This document shows, piece by piece, positions 55,315 through 63,878 of a stretch of 64,000 nucleotides of DNA (positions within the stretch are counted from its first letter, which is position 1; each line of letters opens with the position of its first letter). The stretch comes from Gimesia algae (GTDB lineage Bacteria > Planctomycetota > Planctomycetia > Planctomycetales > Planctomycetaceae), in NCBI RefSeq assembly GCF_007746795.1, contig NZ_CP036343.1, positions 5,865,357 through 5,929,356 on the forward strand, written 5' to 3'. The notes under the pieces are model-generated. The model was given only the letters and a program-made list of their open reading frames with translations. It did no database searches and had not been told where the DNA came from. A program made the position numbers and the translations under genes.

Positions 55315-58300
55315 ATGAAGCAGTTTATTCGTATCACATCTCTGGTTTTACTCTTGATCGGTTTGAGTCGTTTTTCGAACTCTGCGGAAAAAGCAAACGA
55401 AACAGCGGCTGCAGTCCCCCGCTTTACGAGTGAACAACTCGAATTTTTTGAAAAATCGATTCGCCCTTTACTCTCCGAACATTGTTACGAATGCCACAGC
55501 AGCCAGGCCAAACGTCTGGAAGGTGGTTTGAGACTGGATGCCCGTTCGCTGCTGTTGAAGGGAGGCGACTCAGGACCGGCGGCGGAACTGAAACAACCAC
55601 ACGACAGTCTGTTGCTGCAGGCGGTCCGCTATGAATCGTATGAAATGCCACCCGATACACGACTGCAGCCCGAGCAGATCGCGGCGTTATCCCGCTGGGT
55701 TGAAATGGGACTTCCCTGGCCTGACGAAAAAACGCCCGCCACGTCTGCAGCGGCGAAAGTATTCGATCTGCAAAAACGCAAACAGGAACACTGGGCCTGG
55801 CAGCCTGTGAAGGATCTGAAACCTCCCACAGTCCAACAGAAAAACTGGTCGGCGCATCCCGTCGATCAATTCATCCTGGCGCAACTGGAAGAAAAGCAGC
55901 TGCACCCGAGTCAGCCAGCAGACAAAAGAACGGTTCTCCGTCGTCTCTCTTTCGATCTGACTGGACTGCCTCCCACTCCCGAGCAGATTCACAATTACCT
56001 TGCGGATTCGTCTCCGAATGCGACGGAGAAAGTCGTCGACCGGTTACTGGCTTCTCCCCGGTTTGGCGAACGCTGGGCACGACACTGGCTCGACCTGATG
56101 CGTTATGCAGAATCCCGAGGTCACGAGTTCGATAACGATGCCCCCAATGCCCATCAGTATCGAGACTATGTCATTCGCGCCTTCAACGCTGACCTGCCCT
56201 ATGATCAGTTTGTCACAGAACACATTGCCGGCGATCTCCTTGAGCAGCCTCGTCTCAATCCTGAATCACAGTTTGATGAATCCGTGCTGGCCACTGCTTT
56301 CTGGTACCTCGGTGAATGGGTGCACTCGCCTGTCGATATTCGCAAAGACGAAACAGACCGCTTCGATAACGCGATTGACGTGATGACCAAATCGTTTCTG
56401 GGCTTGACGGTTTCGTGTGCCCGATGCCACGATCATAAATTCGATGCGATCTCCACAAAAGATTACTACGCTCTGTACGGTTATCTCCAAAGCAGTAATT
56501 ACCACCAGGTCAGATTCGAATCAAAGGCACACAATCAGAAAATTGCGAAACAGGTTGAACAACTCGATCAACGGCAACAGGAACTTCTCAAAGCAAAAAT
56601 CAAACCGGCCTTCAGCGAAGGCATTCAAAACTTCTCGAAATACTACTGGGAAGCCAAAGCGCTGGCAGAGAAAGATCCTGCAGAAAAAACAGCCACCCTG
56701 GAAGCGGAACTGCAACAGCAGGCGGTTCAGGGAACACTCTCGCCTCAAATTCTGAAAAGCTGGGTCCGCTTTCTAAAATCAAACCCGGATCAGGGTCAGC
56801 TGATGTCAGTCCGTTTTATGCTGGACTCAGGCAATGAGTCAACATTGACGCCCCCTTCACCGTTAGCAAAAAATCAATCCGACAAAACAGATCAACGCGC
56901 CATCATCGATTATTCGCAGTCTGCTCCTGAAGAATTCATTACGGATGGATTTATCTTTGGCATGGCACCTCGCTCGCAAGGAACGCTGGTCCTGGATTCG
57001 TCTGGTACGCTTCCGGTGCTACTTGCACAAACCGAAGGTGCCGCCCGGCGTGATCCACTCTGGAACGATCTGGTTGACACGAAATCGCCTCAACTGAACC
57101 AGAAAAACAAACTGCGGTCCTACCCCCGCGCCGGTAGAACACTCCGTACTCCCACATTCGAAGTCCAGGGAGCAGTCAATTATCGCGTGAAAGGAGACTG
57201 CTGGGTTTACGCCTGCGTCGATTCCCATCGACTGCTGTTTGGTCCTTTGCATGGTTCCACACTCAAAAAAGTGCAAGCCAGCCCCCATGGCAAGCCGGTC
57301 TGGATCACGCACGATCTGTCCCGCTACAAAGGACATCGCGTCCATCTCGAATTCACTCCCATCGATCAGTCCCCCCTGGAAGTGTATCAGGTCAGACAGG
57401 GAGCGTCTTTTCCTGAACCTGACCTGACGACTGTGAGTCTAGCGGGACCCCAGGTGCCGCTAGACTTGGAAACCGCTTTTGACGAATTTGTTTCCGGTAA
57501 GTCTGATCCAACATCTCAGTCAGTGGCTCTGGTCAACTGGGTGCTGACACATCCTGATCTGTTCTCTGAACCTCAAAGTCCGGCACGACAAGATCTCAAA
57601 GCAGGAATCGATGACTGGCAGCAGCAGCGGAATGCGTTGAAAAAGTCGGTCCGGACCGCATCCCAGACCGCGATGGCAATCATGGATGGCAGCGCCGAAA
57701 ATGATCATGTCCTGATTCGAGGCAGCCATCAGAATACAGGTCCCCTGGTGGAACGTCGTTTCCTTGAAGCGCTGGGGGGCGCTGCACCCGGGAGCAAAGC
57801 AGGCAGCGGTCGCCTGGAACTGGCTGCAGCAATCAATGACCCTGCGAATCCATTAACGCATCGTGTGATCATAAATCGGATCTGGGCTCATCTGTTCGGT
57901 CGTGGCATCGTGCCCAGTGTTGATAATTTCGGCGTGCTAGGCGAACGTCCTTCGCATCCTGAACTCCTCGATTTCCTGGCGTTGAAGTTTGTTAAAGAGG
58001 GTCGCTCTCTTAAACAGATGATTAAATATCTGGTGCTGACTCAGACCTATCAGCAGTCAAGCAGTACCACTCAGGATATCGCAGACATTGATCCCGATAA
58101 CATTTTGCTTTATAAAATGCCTTTAAAACGCCTGGAAGGGGAAGCGATCCGAGATGCGCTGCTGCAGATTTCGGGACGTCTTAACAAAACCCTGTATGGA
58201 CCTTCGATCCCCGTTCATCTGACAAAATTCATGGATGGCCGAGGCAAACCTCCCGTCAACGGTCCTCTGGATGGCGCAGGCAGACGATCCATTTATATTC

Positions 58301-58680
58301 AGGTCCGCCGTAATTTTCTCTCACCCATGATGCTGGCTTACGATACCCCCAGCCCTTTCAGCACGATGGGCCGCCGCAATGTTTCTAATGTTCCCGCACA
58401 GGCGCTGATCATGATGAATGATCCGTTTGTACTTCAGCAGGCGGAACTATGGGGTAAGCGTGTTTTAACCCAATCCGGTTTGCAGACCACTGAGGACCGG
58501 ATTCGCTGGATGTATGAATCAGCATTAGGCCGACTCCCCACGACGAAAGAACTGCAAACTGCGCAAGAATTTATTGAACAGCAGGCGAAAGTTAATCCTT
58601 CCGATTCAGATCAAGCGAGAATCTGGTCTGAACTGGGCCATGTGATCTTCAATCTCAAAGAGTTTATCTACATTTTTTAG
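55315..58680 (+). CDS. PSD1 protein: planctomycete cytochrome c plus DUF1549 and DUF1553
   Basis: 1121 residues from ATG 55315; an upstream GTG adds 19 residues in front of the signal peptide (ITSLVLLLIGLSRF). The N-terminal planctomycete-cytochrome domain has C57-YE-C60-H61 and the following GGLRLDARSLLLKGGDSGPA. DUF1549 carries SFDLTGLPPTPEQI and RWARHWLDLMRYAESRGHEFDND, plus a second haem-like CARCHDHKFDAI motif. The central part has a carbohydrate-binding-like sandwich. DUF1553 has NRIWAHLFGRGIVPSVDNFG near residue 852 and ends in FNLKEFIYIF. Proteins like this are proposed to be periplasmic electron-transfer partners in polysaccharide breakdown. The TAG stop codon is formed by repeat copy 5. 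Confidence 0.92.
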   Translation: MKQFIRITSLVLLLIGLSRFSNSAEKANETAAAVPRFTSEQLEFFEKSIRPLLSEHCYECHSSQAKRLEGGLRLDARSLLLKGGDSGPAAELKQPHDSLLLQAVRYESYEMPPDTRLQPEQIAALSRWVEMGLPWPDEKTPATSAAAKVFDLQKRKQEHWAWQPVKDLKPPTVQQKNWSAHPVDQFILAQLEEKQLHPSQPADKRTVLRRLSFDLTGLPPTPEQIHNYLADSSPNATEKVVDRLLASPRFGERWARHWLDLMRYAESRGHEFDNDAPNAHQYRDYVIRAFNADLPYDQFVTEHIAGDLLEQPRLNPESQFDESVLATAFWYLGEWVHSPVDIRKDETDRFDNAIDVMTKSFLGLTVSCARCHDHKFDAISTKDYYALYGYLQSSNYHQVRFESKAHNQKIAKQVEQLDQRQQELLKAKIKPAFSEGIQNFSKYYWEAKALAEKDPAEKTATLEAELQQQAVQGTLSPQILKSWVRFLKSNPDQGQLMSVRFMLDSGNESTLTPPSPLAKNQSDKTDQRAIIDYSQSAPEEFITDGFIFGMAPRSQGTLVLDSSGTLPVLLAQTEGAARRDPLWNDLVDTKSPQLNQKNKLRSYPRAGRTLRTPTFEVQGAVNYRVKGDCWVYACVDSHRLLFGPLHGSTLKKVQASPHGKPVWITHDLSRYKGHRVHLEFTPIDQSPLEVYQVRQGASFPEPDLTTVSLAGPQVPLDLETAFDEFVSGKSDPTSQSVALVNWVLTHPDLFSEPQSPARQDLKAGIDDWQQQRNALKKSVRTASQTAMAIMDGSAENDHVLIRGSHQNTGPLVERRFLEALGGAAPGSKAGSGRLELAAAINDPANPLTHRVIINRIWAHLFGRGIVPSVDNFGVLGERPSHPELLDFLALKFVKEGRSLKQMIKYLVLTQTYQQSSSTTQDIADIDPDNILLYKMPLKRLEGEAIRDALLQISGRLNKTLYGPSIPVHLTKFMDGRGKPPVNGPLDGAGRRSIYIQVRRNFLSPMMLAYDTPSPFSTMGRRNVSNVPAQALIMMNDPFVLQQAELWGKRVLTQSGLQTTEDRIRWMYESALGRLPTTKELQTAQEFIEQQAKVNPSDSDQARIWSELGHVIFNLKEFIYIF

Positions 58681-58769
58681 ACTGTGTCCAGTTTTGCTGT
58701 AGCGTCTCCAGGCCCATTTGGGTCGGGTATATTAGATTGACAGACGCTATGGTAAAATGTGAGGCGCTC
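58678..58769 (+). repeat. 92-nt dispersed repeat, copy 5
   Basis: Exactly 92 nt, starting TAGACTGTGTCCAGTTTTGC. Its first three bases are the stop codon of the PSD1 gene, and it ends 22 nt before the start of the next DUF1501 gene, so it sits inside an apparent operon. Arms TAGCGTCTC and CAGACGCTA (one mismatch), inner GGCCCA-TT-TGGGTC. Confidence 0.9.
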
Positions 58770-58791
58770 CAGGTTTCAGAAAGTTGTCAGC

Positions 58792-60201
58792 ATGCACTGT
58801 GGAAAGTTTCGACAGCAATATACGCGAAGAGAAATTCTCAAGCAGTGCGCGAACGGTTTCGGTGCAGCCGCGCTCACTGCCCTGCTGCAGGATCGCACCT
58901 TCGCCAGTGAAGCGACTGGAAAAACACACTTCCCACCTAAAGCAAAAAATGTAATCTTCCTGTATATGGATGGCGGCCCTTCGCAAGTCGACACCTTCGA
59001 TCCCAAACCGATGCTGTCGAAATTTAATGGCAAAAGTCCCGGCGATTTTTTTAAAGTCGAAGCCACTCAGTTTGACAACGTCGGCAAAGTGCTGGAAAGT
59101 CCCTGGAAGTTCAAACCGTACGGTGAGAGTGGCATCCCGATCAGCGATCTCTTCCCTCACATTGGTACGTGCATTGATGACATGGCCGTCATTCGCTCTG
59201 TCGTCTCACAATTTCCCGAACATACATTTGCCAATTACTTCCTGCATACAGGCAGCGGCCTGCAGGGACGCCCCAGCATGGGGGCCTGGGTAAATTATGG
59301 ACTCGGCAGTGAATGCCAGGACCTGCCCGGCTTTGTCGTGATCAATGGCGGTCTGATCCCTCCAGGGGGACTTGACTGCTTTAACAGTGGTTTTCTCCCC
59401 GCCAGCTATCAGGGCTCTGTCTTCAAACCGGGAGGCAGTGGCATTGCCAATGTGGAGCGACAGGAAAAATCCAGCCAAACCCAGATCCAGAAGCTTAAAT
59501 TGATGCAGCAGCTGGATTTGCTCAAACAACAGCAGACCGGCGTCCATGATGAAATAGAATCCGCGATTTCGAATTATGAACTCGCTTATAAAATGCAGAT
59601 GGCTATCCCCGACCTGATGACGTTTAACAGTGAAAGCAAAGCAACACTGGACCTGTATGGATTCAATTCCGAGTATGAGCCCACCCGTACTTATGGTGCG
59701 GAATGCCTGCTGGCGCGAAGACTGGTCGAACGCGGAGTCCGCTTCGTGGAACTGACGTGCCCGAATGTCAAAGGGGACCGTTGGGATCAGCACAGTAATC
59801 TGAAACGGGATCATGAAAATAATGCCCGCGCCGTCGATCAACCGATCGCCGGACTGCTGAAAGACCTGAAGCAGCGAGGACTGCTGGATTCAACACTGGT
59901 CATCTGGGGAGGCGAGTTCGGTAGAACTCCTTTCGCGCAAGGTAAGAACGGGCGGGATCATAATCCGTTCGGCTTTACCATGTGGATGGCCGGTGGTGGC
60001 GTCAAAGGGGGCATGACCTACGGAGCCACCGATGACTGGGGCTACAAAGTCGTCGAAAATCGTGTCGAAATTCATGACATTCATGCAACCATGCTGCACC
60101 TGCTGGGACTGGAACATACCAGATCTACGTTCCGTTTTGGAGGACGTGACATGCGACTGACTGACGTGCATGGTCATGTGATCCATGACGTCATCGCTTG
60201 A
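58792..60201 (+). CDS. DUF1501 (sulfatase-superfamily-like) protein 2
   Basis: 469 residues from ATG 58792. The frame is open further upstream to a GTG inside repeat copy 5, but that start would be repeat-derived. N-terminus QQYTRREILKQCANGFGAAALTAL is a Tat-like signal (RRE). DUF1501 marks: NVIFLYMDGGPSQVDTFDPKP, VIRSVVSQFPEHTFANYF, YGAECLLARRLVERGVRFVEL, WGGEFGRTPFAQGKNGRDHNP and a final MLHLLGLEHTRSTFRFGGRDMRLTDVHG. It is the type that normally pairs with PSD1 proteins. It is followed after 46 nt by the PQQ-propeller gene. Enzyme activity is unknown. Confidence 0.9.
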   Translation: MHCGKFRQQYTRREILKQCANGFGAAALTALLQDRTFASEATGKTHFPPKAKNVIFLYMDGGPSQVDTFDPKPMLSKFNGKSPGDFFKVEATQFDNVGKVLESPWKFKPYGESGIPISDLFPHIGTCIDDMAVIRSVVSQFPEHTFANYFLHTGSGLQGRPSMGAWVNYGLGSECQDLPGFVVINGGLIPPGGLDCFNSGFLPASYQGSVFKPGGSGIANVERQEKSSQTQIQKLKLMQQLDLLKQQQTGVHDEIESAISNYELAYKMQMAIPDLMTFNSESKATLDLYGFNSEYEPTRTYGAECLLARRLVERGVRFVELTCPNVKGDRWDQHSNLKRDHENNARAVDQPIAGLLKDLKQRGLLDSTLVIWGGEFGRTPFAQGKNGRDHNPFGFTMWMAGGGVKGGMTYGATDDWGYKVVENRVEIHDIHATMLHLLGLEHTRSTFRFGGRDMRLTDVHGHVIHDVIA

Positions 60202-60247
60202 GCTGTCGACAATAAAATCGGTTGCCCATTATTGAGGAGGCGCTCAC

Positions 60248-61522
60248 ATGGTAAAACGCTGGCAAGTTCTCTGTTGTGTGTTCTCGATTTATGTGATCCT
60301 CTCTACAGGGCCGCTCCGCGCGGGAGACTGGCCCGCCTTTCGAGGACCACTGGGGAATGGCATCTCACAGGAAACCAAAGTCCCTCTCAAATGGGATGCG
60401 AAAGAAAATATTCTCTGGAAAGCACCGCTGCCTGCTTCCGGAAACAGCAGCCCCATCGTTTCGAACGGCAACGTCTTTGTCACCTGTGCTGAAAACGAGG
60501 GACGCAAACGCAGCCTGTACTGTTTCGACAGAACCAGCGGCAAGCAGCTCTGGGTTCGCACGGTGAACTATGACAAAGCGATGCAGACCCATAAGACCAA
60601 TAACTATTGTGGTTCGACTCCTGCCGCTGACGGGAAGCGGGTTGTCGTCTGGCATTCTTCAGCCGGTTTATACTGTTATGACTTTGCAGGAAAAGAACTC
60701 TGGCATCGCAACCTGGGTGAATTTGAACATATCTGGGGCTACGGTGCTTCTCCTGTACTGCATGCAGGCAAGATTTTTCTGCATTGCGGACCGGGCAAAC
60801 GGGTTTTCATGACCGCCCTTGATCTGGAAAGCGGAAAAACGCTCTGGGAAACCGATGAGCCGGTCGCCGGCGATGGTCAATTTAATGAGCAGCGGAAGTA
60901 TATGGGATCCTGGAGTACTCCGGTCATCGCGAAAGTAAACGGCCGCGAACTGATCATCTGCAGTATGTCATTGCGCGTGAATGCCTATGATCCCGCATCC
61001 GGTAAAATTATCTGGAATTGTGCGGGGCTGCACGGAAAAAAAGGGGATCTCGCCTATACATCCCCCGTGCTGGCAAATGAGATTTGTGTGGCCATGGGGG
61101 GATTTAATGGTCCCGCGATCGGCTTCCGGATGCAAGGCAGCGGGGAGATTACAGGCTCTCAGCGATTATGGCAGAAAGAGCCAAATCCACAACGGATTTC
61201 AACCGGGATCTTTACGAAGGGGCATCTCTTCATGGCCAACGCCGGCCCGAATCTGTTTCAATGCCTGAATCCTGCTACAGGGGAAATCGTCTGGCAGGAG
61301 CGTTCCGGTGGAGCCGCCTGCTGGGGTTCCATGGTTTTAGCCAACGAGCATCTGTATGTCACGGACCAGAATGGAACGACTCACGTTTTCAAGCCGAGCA
61401 CTGCCGGGCTGGAAAAAGTTGCTGAGAATCCGTTGAAGGAACGCAGCAATTCCACGCCCGCGTTTTCTGACGGGCAGGTTTTTATCAGAACGTTTCAGCA
61501 TCTTTACTGCATCGGCCAGTAA
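60248..61522 (+). CDS. Secreted PQQ-like (BamB-type) beta-propeller protein
   Basis: 424 residues; GAGGAGG lies 9 nt before the ATG. Residues 1-25 form a signal peptide (LLCCVFSIYVILSTG-like core, cut near LRA-GD). WPAFRGPLGNGIS is the usual opening of planctomycete PQQ-like proteins, followed by seven to eight blades with tryptophan-docking motifs (ASGKQLW, FAGKELWHRNLG, ESGKTLWETDEP, ASGKIIWNCAG, ATGEIVWQERSGG). No quinoprotein calcium or disulfide signature is clear, so it may be a scaffold or a real alcohol/sugar dehydrogenase. Last gene of the DUF1501-PSD1-DUF1501 cluster, convergent with murB. Confidence 0.88.
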   Translation: MVKRWQVLCCVFSIYVILSTGPLRAGDWPAFRGPLGNGISQETKVPLKWDAKENILWKAPLPASGNSSPIVSNGNVFVTCAENEGRKRSLYCFDRTSGKQLWVRTVNYDKAMQTHKTNNYCGSTPAADGKRVVVWHSSAGLYCYDFAGKELWHRNLGEFEHIWGYGASPVLHAGKIFLHCGPGKRVFMTALDLESGKTLWETDEPVAGDGQFNEQRKYMGSWSTPVIAKVNGRELIICSMSLRVNAYDPASGKIIWNCAGLHGKKGDLAYTSPVLANEICVAMGGFNGPAIGFRMQGSGEITGSQRLWQKEPNPQRISTGIFTKGHLFMANAGPNLFQCLNPATGEIVWQERSGGAACWGSMVLANEHLYVTDQNGTTHVFKPSTAGLEKVAENPLKERSNSTPAFSDGQVFIRTFQHLYCIGQ

Positions 61523-61582
61523 CCTGTTAAGAGACGGATTTATAGACAGACCATGCTGCAGCAGGTGGTTTGAACTCCGGGT

Positions 61583-62461
61583 TTACCAGAGTTCAATTTC
61601 CAGTTCGAGTTCGACACCGAACTTTTCTGCGACGGTATTCTGGGCCAGATTAATCAGATCGAGTACATTTTCGGTGGTCGCGTTCTCATCGTTAATAATG
61701 AAGTTAGCGTGTCGATCACTGATCTCTGCGCCACCAATCCGCGTCCCTTTCAAACCTGCCTGTTCAATCAATGCGCCAGCGTGCATGCCACGCGGATTCT
61801 TGAAGATGCAGCCGGCTGACTGGTGGGTCAAAGGCTGATTCGCCTTTTTCATGATCCAGTTCTTTTTCATCCGGTTCGTGACTTCTTCCGAATCATCGGC
61901 GGTCAGTTCGAACACCGCTTCAATAATCGCCAGTTCATTGATACTGCTCTCACGATAGCTGAAGCTCAGTTCATCAGCCGTCCGCACGAATTTTTCTCCT
62001 CGTGCGGTCAGAACCGTAACGGAAGTGGTAAACTGGCCTGTATCACCATTATGGCCACCAGCGTTGCCATGCAGTGCGCCGCCGACGGTTCCCGGAATTC
62101 CGACCAGGGACTCCAGGCCCGCCAGGCCAGCTTTGACCGTTTCTGAAACCAGATTTGAGAGTAAAGCCCCCGCGCCGGCAGTCACCGTTGTGCCTTCAAT
62201 GCTGATTTTAGAAAAGTCGCCGGCATGGATGCGGATGACTGCTCCCTGCACGCCGGAATCTTTAATCAGGATATTTGAGGCACCGCCAAAGACGCGTACC
62301 GGAATTTCGTTCTCAACACAGCATTTAATCACAGCCTGCAGTTCGTCTGCATTCCGTGGTTCCAGAAAAAACTGTGCTGGCCCCCCTATTTTGAAATAGG
62401 AATACTTGGCCAGTGGTTCAGATAGTTTGAGAATCTCTTTGAAGTCTTCGATTGAACTCAT
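61583..62461 (-). CDS. murB: UDP-N-acetylenolpyruvoylglucosamine reductase
   Basis: 292 residues. It reduces UDP-GlcNAc-enolpyruvate to UDP-MurNAc with NADPH and FAD, in the cytoplasm. FAD-binding part: YSYFKIGGPAQFF, VFGGASNILIKD, GAGALLSNLV, GIPGTVGGALHGNAGG. Substrate/catalytic part: FSYRESS and SAGCIFKNP, where the position of the E. coli proton-donor Ser is a Cys (about 217), a substitution typical of the short MurB type, and the final Glu region (ENVLDLINLAQNTVAEKFG). It overlaps murC by 44 nt. Completes evidence for muropeptide precursor synthesis in this planctomycete. Confidence 0.95.
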   Translation of the reverse strand: MSSIEDFKEILKLSEPLAKYSYFKIGGPAQFFLEPRNADELQAVIKCCVENEIPVRVFGGASNILIKDSGVQGAVIRIHAGDFSKISIEGTTVTAGAGALLSNLVSETVKAGLAGLESLVGIPGTVGGALHGNAGGHNGDTGQFTTSVTVLTARGEKFVRTADELSFSYRESSINELAIIEAVFELTADDSEEVTNRMKKNWIMKKANQPLTHQSAGCIFKNPRGMHAGALIEQAGLKGTRIGGAEISDRHANFIINDENATTENVLDLINLAQNTVAEKFGVELELEIELW

Positions 62462-63878
62462 GATGGATCCGATTTATTTCGCCCGCTCCCATAGTAATGA
62501 TGATATCACCAGATTGAGCCTCAGTCTCTAAAGTTGAGAGCATCTGGTCAAGGGAACTGCTGAAACTGACCGAAGCATTATGCAGAAGAATTCGCCTAAC
62601 CAGCTCTTTTGACGTGTCAACAGGCTCTTCATCGAGCTTTTCGCGGGCTGCATACACGGGCGCAATCAGAACGCGGTCGGCCAGCTGAAAGCTGCGGGCA
62701 TAATAATCCATCAAAGCCTGTGTACGCGAAACCTGATGCGGTTCATACAGACACCAGATTCTGCGATCCGGATATTCCTGCCTCAACATCTTCAAAGTTG
62801 CCTGAATCGCTGTCGGATGATGGGCATAATCATCGAACAGCGTCATTCCTTTATAGGATCCCATCCGCTCATAGCGACGGTGAATCCCGGGAAATTCATA
62901 AATGCCATCCCGAATCTGTTCCGCATCGATCCCGGCGGTATGACAGAGAATGGCAGCAACCATCGCATTCGAAACGTTATGTTTTCCCTTTTTCTGTAGA
63001 GAAATCTCGGAAAAGTATTCCCCCTGGTGGAACAGTCGAAACCGTAAGCCGAACGCCGTCGATTTAATATCGGTAGCCCACCAGTCTGCCCCCCGCTCCA
63101 GTGAAAAAGTAGAGATTTTTGCTTTACAGGCTTCACGCAGTTTCTGTAACCCCATGCAGGTAGAGGGTAATACTAATGATCCCCCTTTGGGAATCCGTGC
63201 GACGAACTCGGCATAAGCGGTTGTCATGTCATCCTGATTTTTAAAATAATCAAAATGGTCCGGTTCGATATTTGTGATCGCTGCATAAAACGGGAATAAA
63301 TTCAGAAAACTACGCTGATATTCACAACTCTCAGCGACAAACAATGAACCTGCGCCTGCCCAGCCATTCAGATTCTGGCTGCACAGTTCAGCACCAATCA
63401 CCGCTGAAGGTGAAACACCGGCATTTTGCAGGACATACGCCGTTAACGCAGTGGTTGTGCTTTTCCCGTGCGTTCCCGCAATGCAGACTCCCTGCTTCTG
63501 ACGCATTAGATGGCCCAGCATCTGTGCATAAGAAAACTGGGGAATTCCCATCCGTTGCGCAAATCGACGTTCCGGATTCGCCAGCCCGATCGCGGGGCTG
63601 TAAACAAGTGCACTCGTTCCTTCGGGAACAAACCGCTTGTCGTGCCCCAGATGCACCCGGTATCCGCCTGCTCGTAGTGCGGGTTCTGTAGCAAGAGAAG
63701 GGCTCAAGTCGGATCCTGTCACACGACAACCGGCACTTGCCAGATATTCCGCCAGGGCCTTCATTCCAGAACCGCAAATGCCAACCAGATGGGCCGAAGC
63801 AGGCAAGGCAGATGGCTCCAGTCGCAGTCCGTCTGTTGACTGACTTTGTTGATCAATGTTCGCTTTTGACAGGATCAT
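62418..63878 (-). CDS. murC: UDP-N-acetylmuramate--L-alanine ligase
   Basis: 486 residues. A cytoplasmic Mur ligase that adds L-Ala to UDP-MurNAc using ATP. N-terminal UDP-binding domain HLVGICGSGMKALAEYLA; ATP P-loop AGTHGKSTTTALT (about 135); EPDHFDYF for Mg; central KGKHNVSNAMVAA; C-terminal DDYAHHPTAIQATL and WCLYEPHQVSRTQAL. The tail of about 30 residues before the first strand is slightly long. AAGGCGATT gives a ribosome site for ATG 63878. It is first in a murC-murB unit whose upstream part lies outside the window; 63879-64000 shows no gene I recognise. Confidence 0.96.
   Translation of the reverse strand: MILSKANIDQQSQSTDGLRLEPSALPASAHLVGICGSGMKALAEYLASAGCRVTGSDLSPSLATEPALRAGGYRVHLGHDKRFVPEGTSALVYSPAIGLANPERRFAQRMGIPQFSYAQMLGHLMRQKQGVCIAGTHGKSTTTALTAYVLQNAGVSPSAVIGAELCSQNLNGWAGAGSLFVAESCEYQRSFLNLFPFYAAITNIEPDHFDYFKNQDDMTTAYAEFVARIPKGGSLVLPSTCMGLQKLREACKAKISTFSLERGADWWATDIKSTAFGLRFRLFHQGEYFSEISLQKKGKHNVSNAMVAAILCHTAGIDAEQIRDGIYEFPGIHRRYERMGSYKGMTLFDDYAHHPTAIQATLKMLRQEYPDRRIWCLYEPHQVSRTQALMDYYARSFQLADRVLIAPVYAAREKLDEEPVDTSKELVRRILLHNASVSFSSSLDQMLSTLETEAQSGDIIITMGAGEINRIHHEFNRRLQRDSQTI

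Noticed and set aside
58759-58791. Upstream GTG start for the second DUF1501 gene
   Set aside because: The extension is encoded by repeat copy 5 and precedes the Tat-like signal; ATG 58792 is preferred.
61572-61594. Terminator between the PQQ-propeller gene and murB
   Set aside because: Only a 6-bp stem (GAACTC / GAGTTC) that runs into the murB coding end, and no T-run.
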